64,000 bases of DNA, taken from positions 868,001 through 932,000 of the forward strand of contig PZJY01000013.1 of NCBI GenBank assembly GCA_031472005.1. Direction: 5' to 3'. Under the pieces are notes generated by a model, which saw nothing but the letters and a program-made list of their open reading frames with translations, had not been told where the DNA came from and did no database searches. The position numbers were made by a program, and so were the translations under genes. The stretch comes from Tetracladium setigerum (lineage: Eukaryota > Ascomycota > Leotiomycetes > Helotiales). This document shows positions 57,182 through 64,000 of this stretch, in pieces. Within the stretch, counting starts at the first letter, position 1, and each line of letters begins with the position of its first letter.

Positions 57182-59800
57182 TTAGTGTCGAAAAGGACGG
57201 TCAGAGTTACTCGTAGAGTAGACTTGATCTGCTTGCATAAGTAGAGAGTCTTGATCCTGGAAGTCAAAATAATCGTTCCCTGGCATCTGTGCGTGTGTGT
57301 AATGCTGATCGTACTGAGGCATCGTTTCAGTACCCAGTAAGTTAATTCCGCTGTATCGGGTATCGAAGGGATAAAAGCTCCCAATTTCACTTCCTAGTTG
57401 GGGAAAGTCATTCAGTGCTGGTTGCGAAAGCGCTGGAACGTCTCCTCCAGAAGGATTCGAGGAATTTGAACCGCTGTAATCTTGAGGAGGAATATTCTCT
57501 GCCTGGTGAGAATGAATGTTACTGTCAGGGAAAATCGAGTTATGTGATTGTGGATTTTGTCCTCCCTTTCTTCGGATTTCTTGCGATTCCTCCAATGCGC
57601 TATCGTACGTCATGCTCGATGAGTCTCCGCCAGTTTCGGAGCAATTTCGGGCAGGTTGATCTTCGTTGGCATCTAGAATTCCCGTGAGAAGTTTTGGGAT
57701 ACGATTTGCGGTTGAGGTCATTGATCTTTTTGTCGTACAGAGCGATTTTAGAGCCATGATTTCTTCCTTCGAGACAAACGTAGCGTGAGTAGATGCTTCC
57801 AAAGCTGGGTCAAGAGACTCATTAACCCCAGACGCTACAAAATCAGATTGGCCGGTGTTGAGCATATCTATTTCGAGCTCCAGCTGAGCTTTGAAGTATT
57901 CAGTGATGGGATAGCGCTCGCCTATTATGATCATGGCTTTCAAGAGCATGGCGAGGTTTGGCAACCCCTCGGGGCTTGGCGGACGACAAAACCTCAGGTT
58001 AATACAATACACCATGCCTGCTAAATAAAGGCAGAATGCTGTCCACGAATGGACCTATTATAATCAGAATGTTTCAATCGTTGGAGAATGAGACTTGCCT
58101 TTGGCAGATCGTGATAAGCTATCAGACGAATGGTTGCGGTGATTGCATGGGCTGATGCAATACATCTATCCATGCTTTGGCGTTCCAAAGTGTTGTCTTG
58201 ATGCTCTCTCAAACACTTCTTAAAGGCTGCCAAGTGAAGGCATATAGATGATGCTTGAATTGTCATATTCAATAAAGTGGTATTTGGATCTTGGAATTCT
58301 TGGGTTAGCTTGAATCGCGACGGAAGATACAAAAAGGTATTTAATATCTTCAGGTCCAATCCTCGATGTCTGTCCCAGAACTCCTGGTCATCCCCTTCTT
58401 TGGCATCTGATTGGTCGGGAATTTGTTGTACATGTGTGAAATTGTGACCAAGTAGAGTGACTGCTACGAGAATTCCGGAAAAACATGAGGGCAATCTCGA
58501 AGCTCCGTCATTGGTCATTGCCTCTGTAAGAGAAATACTGCTTTCATATCTTCCTTCGTTGAAGGCAGCCTCCGAGGCGGGAAGGTTTGTGGATATCTGA
58601 TATTTTAGTAAACTTCCATATAAAGCAGAACGTGGCTTACTTCACTCTCGTGAATACTCATAGGCCACCCGCTACAAACAGAGGCCCAACGATCACCAAG
58701 ATATGCTACCCAGAATGTTCGACGTCTCTCTTCCAGCTCGATAAAGTCCTTGGCAGGTGAGAGAATCATTGCTCCGCTGGAGCCAGTTTTGTCTATGCGA
58801 TGAAGTCCCATCATTTGAATGAGTCGTACACACCTTCCTGTACTCATCCATGCTCGCGTGGCGTAGGACTTTTGGGCCTCGTATGATGCAATTAGATGCC
58901 AGCATTGTGCATCATAAACAGAAAGAGGCCCATTATCATACCCCTGGTTGTTTGTGAGCTTTTGTTGCCAATATGGCCTATGGGGGAGCAAAATACCGTA
59001 AGCTCTCTCGCCTCAGCATATCTTCGGGCCCTTTGGTAGAGGGCCTCATCGAGCTTCCTATACTCGTTTGAGGTTACTGCGGCTAAAGCCCACATGGCAT
59101 AAAGCAGACAAACAGGAGGTCGGAGGTTGGGCCCAAATTTCTGTGCCGTTTGAAATCTCAACTTGTGGATCATAGGAATGAAAGGGTGGACCTGGTCAAA
59201 ATAAATGGTGTATCTGGCCTGTGAGAAATTGATTGTAATTTGACAGTGAGATTCATCTTGATGCACTTACAATTCTCGCTGAATCTGCTCGGAAGGCAGG
59301 GCTTCTTGTAATCCTTGGCCAACGAGCTCCTGTGATGTGAAAATGTCGTCCTTGTGCAATGTTTGGTGATCATCTGTGCCAGCAGCTTCATCTTCAATAG
59401 ACACATGACGACCAAGTCCATCTAGTCTGGTATCTGCAATTTCAGACGGCAGTATCTCTTCATCTTCACTCGTAAGAATATCATCATTTTTCATGTCGTT
59501 ACTTGTGACAATTTTATCTGCCACGGTGCTCGCTCGACCGGCAAGCCTAGATTCTAACAGAGCTTCACAAATCAAGTCAGCACTTATTAAATCAAATGAA
59601 GTATAAAGAATGATAAATTTACCTAATCTAGCCTCCATCGCCTTGGTAGTATGTCGTTTTGGTCTCACAGGCATCCTGCGTTCTTGATACCAACATTCGC
59701 GCTGAGTACTTGCACACTTTCCGCATGTTGGCTTTTCTCGGTCGCATTTCAATTTGCGCTGTCGGCATGAATTACATGCCATGAATTCTGGCACCGGCAT
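57182..59800 (-). CDS. Zn(II)2Cys6 transcription factor with fungal_trans domain, likely cluster regulator
   Basis: Six exons: 59623-59800, 59271-59562, 58997-59213, 58641-58943, 58099-58596 and 57182-58054; 786 residues, all phases consistent. The zinc cluster is at the very N-terminus (CNSCRQRKLKCDREKPTCGKC, last Cys in RECWYQ), followed by a basic linker (RPKRHTTK). The fungal_trans domain begins YTIYFDQVHPFIPMIHKLRF and includes YDAQCWHLIASYEAQ, AWMSTGRCVRLIQMMGLHR and EERRRTFWVAYLGDRWASV. The fifth intron (58055-58098, 44 nt) has a consensus GC donor (AAG|GCAAGT). The C-terminal 200 residues are Asn/Gln/Ser/Asp-rich, as in activation domains. Position between transporter, secreted protein and GH2 gene suggests it regulates them. 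Confidence 0.85.
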
Positions 59801-62108
59801 TTTGATGGCATCAACTTCGTGTTCGACGGCACTTTGCAGGTCACGGATTGAGCGGGACGGCGTGGAGAACTGTTTTATTGCAACGCCAAGATGATTGAAA
59901 CCCTAGGCAGTCCTCTGACGCAAATGTTTCTTGCATCCGGTTAGCTTCAGGCCCGGCCAATACCCAGTAAAGCTTATTTTCGTTCGACCTTGAGAGCTGG
60001 GTTCCTCCAAAGTTTGGTAATCTGACAGGAACCATGATCAACTTACAGAACTGTAGACTACGGTGGAAAGAAGCCATTGTTGTGCGGTTTTGTTTGTTTG
60101 TTTGTTTGTTTGTAAAGATTGATTTGAACTAAATCAATCCTAGAATGTATATGACACGAAATTCGGATATAAGAAAAGTAAGCGAGTTCTGCTTATCATT
60201 TATGAAGAACGGTATTTTCTCCCAAGATTCGAGAGCACTATGATCGGAGTGAGCTTCTAGAACACATAAGAATGGTTGTGTAAATGACGAGGTAAGATTT
60301 GTAAGTTGAGAACCATAGTCTGATACCCGACCCAAAGGAATCTTCGCTTAGAATATGATCTAGAAGGAAATAGTCTGTCTTCTTTTGGAAATACCAACCA
60401 AGTCGTGATGAAATCGTTCTGAATTTGTGCCGTGGGGGAAGTTTCATTCTCACATCGTTACTCTTTTATTCTCTTGACCCTCGTGGATTTCACATCGTTG
60501 CGCTACCCATTTATTTCGGAATTGCAATTCCCGCTTTTATACATGATATCTGACATATGATTGAAAAAAAGCCATTTTTTCCTTTTTTAAACAAAAAAAA
60601 AAGAAAACGCGTGAAAAATCCGAAGTGTGCAGGGCTGATTTGTATTGATTCATTCCCCTCATCCATCATTCCCTTCCTCCATTCTCCTCAAAGCCTTCTC
60701 AGCAATCTTCAAATACCTCTTAATAATCCCCTACTTTCATATAATTTCCACCTCGACAAGCCACCGGGTCAGCCTTCCAGCAAATAATTAAATACAAAAT
60801 GTTTCTGTTGACTGTCCTGATAACCCCTCCATCCCCGAGCCCGGCCCGGAAAGATAGTTCGACCGCGCCCGAAAATAACCTTTCGCTAAAGTCATCCCAC
60901 AGATTTTCACCACGTTAACACCTGAAGAACATCTTGGACATGAAAAACATAACCAATGCGCCAAGATACTTGTTTGTAATAATTTCTGAATCCGACACAG
61001 CTCGGGAAAAAGCCAGAAGGTTCATACCAGTACTATACCGGCCGGACTGGTTTCGGTACTGCTTTGCAACCAGCCCTCGCTTGGCTACGTCAAGCAGGTA
61101 GGTCGTCACCTGACCAACCGCAGTATATATTGCCCGGAACTCTTCCTGCTTTAATATCATTCTTGCGCTTTTTTCTAGTCTTTTTAGCATGAAAATGTCA
61201 TAGATACCTATCGTACCTGCCCGTTATCACACACCCCCTAACATAGGCCCCAGGCATCTGACAATAATACAATTCAAGTTGCGCGCTCGACTTTTCCTTC
61301 CAAAAAGCCTTACTATTTGGATGTGATCGTAGTTACATGTAAGAGTGCTTTTCAAATCATCCGGAAGAATAAGACCCGTATGACGGTGAACAGAGCTTGA
61401 TTTGTATTGCTCGTTTGCTTCTTTGTTCGTGACCTTGAGCTCTTGTTTTGCACCCTCTTACAACAATCAAACGCGAATGAATACACGAGAGCTTACTGTA
61501 CTACTTTGTCAGGTCTGGATTCGACGTGCTCTCCTTCAGTACTCTACTTGATATCGTCTCAGTGCAACCCATTAAAAAAAATGTACTTTTCCAACAACAG
61601 ATTAGGAGGTCCGGTCGGTAACCATCTAGTTGTAGTCAAACAAAGATGGTTTGCATTATGCTTGCAAACCCTGGCCCAGAGGGAATTCTCATCCGGTCTT
61701 TACTCCTTAGTGAGTTGCAAGGGATTTGGTATTGCGGGGAAGGATTTGACAATAGATTGACTGGATTACGACTCTCACTCTCGCTCTCCATGCGGTCTCC
61801 TCCCCATCATCGAGTTGAGGGAAATTTTTGTACAGAAAAAAAGGGTGGAAATAGTCGGTAAGACGTCACTAATCACCGTGCCTGGGAGTTCTTTGATTGT
61901 GTTGCTTTCTTCCAAAAAAAAGAATTTCGACTGTGTTTTAAAATAAATTTGCAGAATTTGAACAGGGTAAGAAAAAAGGGCTAAGAAAACAAAAACTTTT
62001 TGCCTTGATTATTCCGTGCGTACCTACCTACCAATCCGCAAAGCGATGTAGTACTATTTCAAAATCAACTAAGATCCCCCCACCTTCCGCCCCCCCAAAA
62101 CACCATAT
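59801..62108. other. Intergenic, promoter of the regulator and 3' side of the GH2 gene
   Basis: 2.3 kb with no convincing gene. A (GTTT)n microsatellite lies at about 60091-60112 and several A runs near 60594-60605 and 61912-61922. A minus-strand frame at 60915-61190 (91 codons) has no recognisable features. One CCGGCCGG palindrome occurs at 61038. The length leaves room for a small gene or decayed element I could not see. Confidence 0.4.
61038..61045. promoter_or_regulatory. CCGGCCGG palindrome 3
   Basis: Third copy of the eight-base palindrome, within ACCGGCCGGAC, about 1.2 kb upstream of the regulator start. A TCCGGTCGGT word lies near 61611. Its match to copies 1 and 2 is the reason for listing it. 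Confidence 0.35.
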
Positions 62109-64000
62109 TCACCCAAGCCGCACAGTAAACTCAAACGGCGCCGTCACAAGCTCGTACTCCGGTAGCGTGCTCGGCCCACAACTCCCACTCCCAAGACCAT
62201 GATGATCGAAATCCAACCTAACAATAACCTCCTCCTTCCTCTTCTTCTCCAACTCCCACGGATGTCCACAGCTCTCTACATCCTCGACCTCGAAATGCGA
62301 GGCTTGGAAATCGAATCCATCCTTTTCAATTCCCAGGAATTCCGCCTTTAGTATCTCAACCCCTCCTCCAACATTCTTATTATTTTGATCGGTATCCGCC
62401 CTAGCAGCCGTCTTAAACTCCACCCATCTCGTCCCAGTATGATTCCCACTCTCCTGCGGAAACTCATACTGATACATCAGCTCCTCAACAGGAGACGGAT
62501 ACTTGCCAAACTTCTGCGCAAGTTTCTTATCTTTATACGACTCACCAGGTCCAAGACCAAGCCAGGTCGCGGATTTAAATTGAGCCGGGAGAGAAAGCGT
62601 GAGACCGATTCTAGGAAGTGTGCGAGGGAGGTTTTGACCTTGTGGAGTGCCGCTGATGTGCATTGTTACGGTGGTGGGGTGAATGTATAGGTGGTTGTGG
62701 TGTTGATGGACCATTCTAGGGTTGGGGGTGCGATGCGCTGTGTGCATGTTATTGTTGCGGTGTTGGTGGAGTTGGAGCTGTCATCCAGGTGACAGAGCGC
62801 GTGTGTGCTGAGAGGTGATTAACGAGCTTAGCGTACCAGTCTTTGGCGGCGTGGCCGTCATTGTCGGTTGGTGCGCGCCAGAAGGTGAGTTCGGGGCCTT
62901 TCGTGAGGAGGGATGTGTTGTTGGAGTTGGTCCAGGATGTTAGACGGCCTCGGATAAGATCGAATGTCCATTTTGATTGTGGGGATTGGATGGAAAGAAC
63001 CGGAGGGTTTCTTTGGAAAGTTTGGTTATGGTGATGTTATCGTCTTGAGCCTGTTCGTCCTCGGAGACGGTTGGGTTGACTGGGAGAGGGACTTGTAACC
63101 ATGCGACTTCATGCCCGCTTTCTGTCCATGATGTTGATTCTTTTAAGACGAAGTTTAATTCCAAAAATGCTTCCTTTACTCCGTTTGCGACTTCAATCTT
63201 TGGAATCGCAAGATCCGCAGTCTTTCCGGGACCTAGGGCCGGTAGCTCCAACTCAGCTCCTTCCTTCTTGACCCCATCCACGATTGTGGAGTACACGCAA
63301 CGAAGATGATCCAGAGAAATGAAATCATAGCGATTGACAATCGTGATCACCTCCGAAGTGTAATTGACGAGTTGCACGGGTTCAATAGCCTTCTTGTACT
63401 CAATAAGCCCTGGCGCAGGTCTATGCTGCGAGTCCACAAGACCATCCATGACGAAATTTCCATCATGCGGGAATTCTCCAAAGTCACCACCGTACGCATA
63501 ATACGGCTCCCCTTCCGCATTTTGAGACAGTAGTCCATGATTCGCCCACTCCCAAACCCAACCGCCTTGCAAACAAGCATGTTCGTAGAACAGGTCGATG
63601 TATTCTTTCATGTTGCCCGGTCCATTCCCCATGGCATGGATGAATTCACATAGAATAAGCGGCTTTTTTCCATCCCAGTCTTTAGCGAAGTCTTTCATGA
63701 TGGAAAGCTCAGGATACATGAGAGAGAACATGTCAACAGTCTGGGCCTGCACATCACCCTCGTAATGAATAGGTCGAGTAATGTCGCAAGATTTGATCCA
63801 GTCGTACATGGACTGGAAGTTCTTCCCGTAGAACGCTTCGTTCCCAAGAGACCAAATAACGATAGAAGGGTGGTTTTTGTCTCGATGAACCATTTGTTTT
63901 GCTCGGTCAACATACGCTTCTTCCCAGTCCTTGTTGTCGGACAGCCACTTTCCAGCTCTGCCATACGTAATCGCTTTTTTCTCTTCAAACGATTTTGCTT
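62109..64000 (-). CDS. GH2 beta-galactosidase, LacZ-type (5' end outside window; three one-base frame breaks)
   Basis: The gene enters from the right edge and ends at 62109. Catalytic marks are plain: SIVIWSLGNEAFYG carries the acid/base Glu and LILCEFIHAMGNGPGN the nucleophile Glu of E. coli LacZ-type enzymes. GGWVWEWANHG and the small-chain motifs FWRAPTDNDGHAAKDWY, WLGLGPGESYKDKK and YQYEFPQESGNHTGTRW follow in order. The frame breaks at 62994-62996 (T run on the coding strand), 62780-62784 and 62676-62679 (C run). Three added bases give 631 continuous codons from the edge to the stop, which argues for sequence errors rather than decay. No signal is visible in this part, and fungal LacZ-type enzymes are usually intracellular. 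It would hydrolyse lactose or other beta-galactosides imported by the permease at 51832-53666. Confidence 0.88.

Noticed and set aside
58944..58996. Apparent frame break in the second Zn2Cys6 gene between RARRYAEARELT and GYDNGPLSVYDAQ
   Set aside because: A 53-nt GT-AG intron joins the two segments in phase, so no base loss is needed.

Overview
The window is nuclear DNA of a filamentous ascomycete (Pezizomycotina). The evidence is short introns (44-114 nt) with GT-AG and a few GC-AG borders, fungus-specific families (WSC sensor, RTA1-like, HET/NB-ARC and NACHT NLR-like proteins, PDR-type ABC pump, Zn(II)2Cys6 regulators) and long pyrimidine-rich leaders. A Leotiomycetes-type genome would fit, but the sequence alone does not prove the class. 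No tRNA, rRNA, CRISPR or intact transposon was seen.

Layout. 1-10 kb: a WSC-domain cell-wall sensor with a long leader, followed by three poorly conserved loci for small predicted membrane proteins, one apparently decayed. 10-20 kb: secreted GMC oxidoreductase (-), Rax1/RgsB-like RGS membrane protein (+), RTA1-like protein (-), and an HExxH metallopeptidase with an extra C-terminal domain (-). 20-32 kb: HET-NB-ARC NLR (-), a hypothetical gene (+), an APT-like alpha/beta hydrolase (-), a decayed minisatellite, and an XPG/Asteroid nuclease (-) divergent from a PRPP synthetase (+). 32-42 kb: Gfo/Idh/MocA oxidoreductase (-), secreted M43 metalloprotease (-), 3-dehydroshikimate dehydratase (+) and a NACHT NLR (+). 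42-51.5 kb: a small Cys protein with an internal stop, then a PDR ABC transporter (-) sharing a promoter with a Zn2Cys6 factor (+). 51.8-64 kb: lactose-permease-type MFS transporter (-), secreted protein of unknown function (+), second Zn2Cys6 factor (-), and a LacZ-type GH2 beta-galactosidase (-) running off the right edge. This last block looks like a galactoside uptake and hydrolysis cluster. The only three CCGGCCGG palindromes I found in the window lie in its intergenic regions.

A technical pattern matters for every reader. Six genes are interrupted by single-base losses (eleven in total), almost all at short runs of one base. Adding one base at each point restores a continuous conserved frame and makes the exon lengths divisible by three. 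This looks like homopolymer under-calling in the assembly rather than mass pseudogene formation. Those genes are annotated as single loci with the break positions given. All functional calls are by eye from translated sequence; no database search was run.
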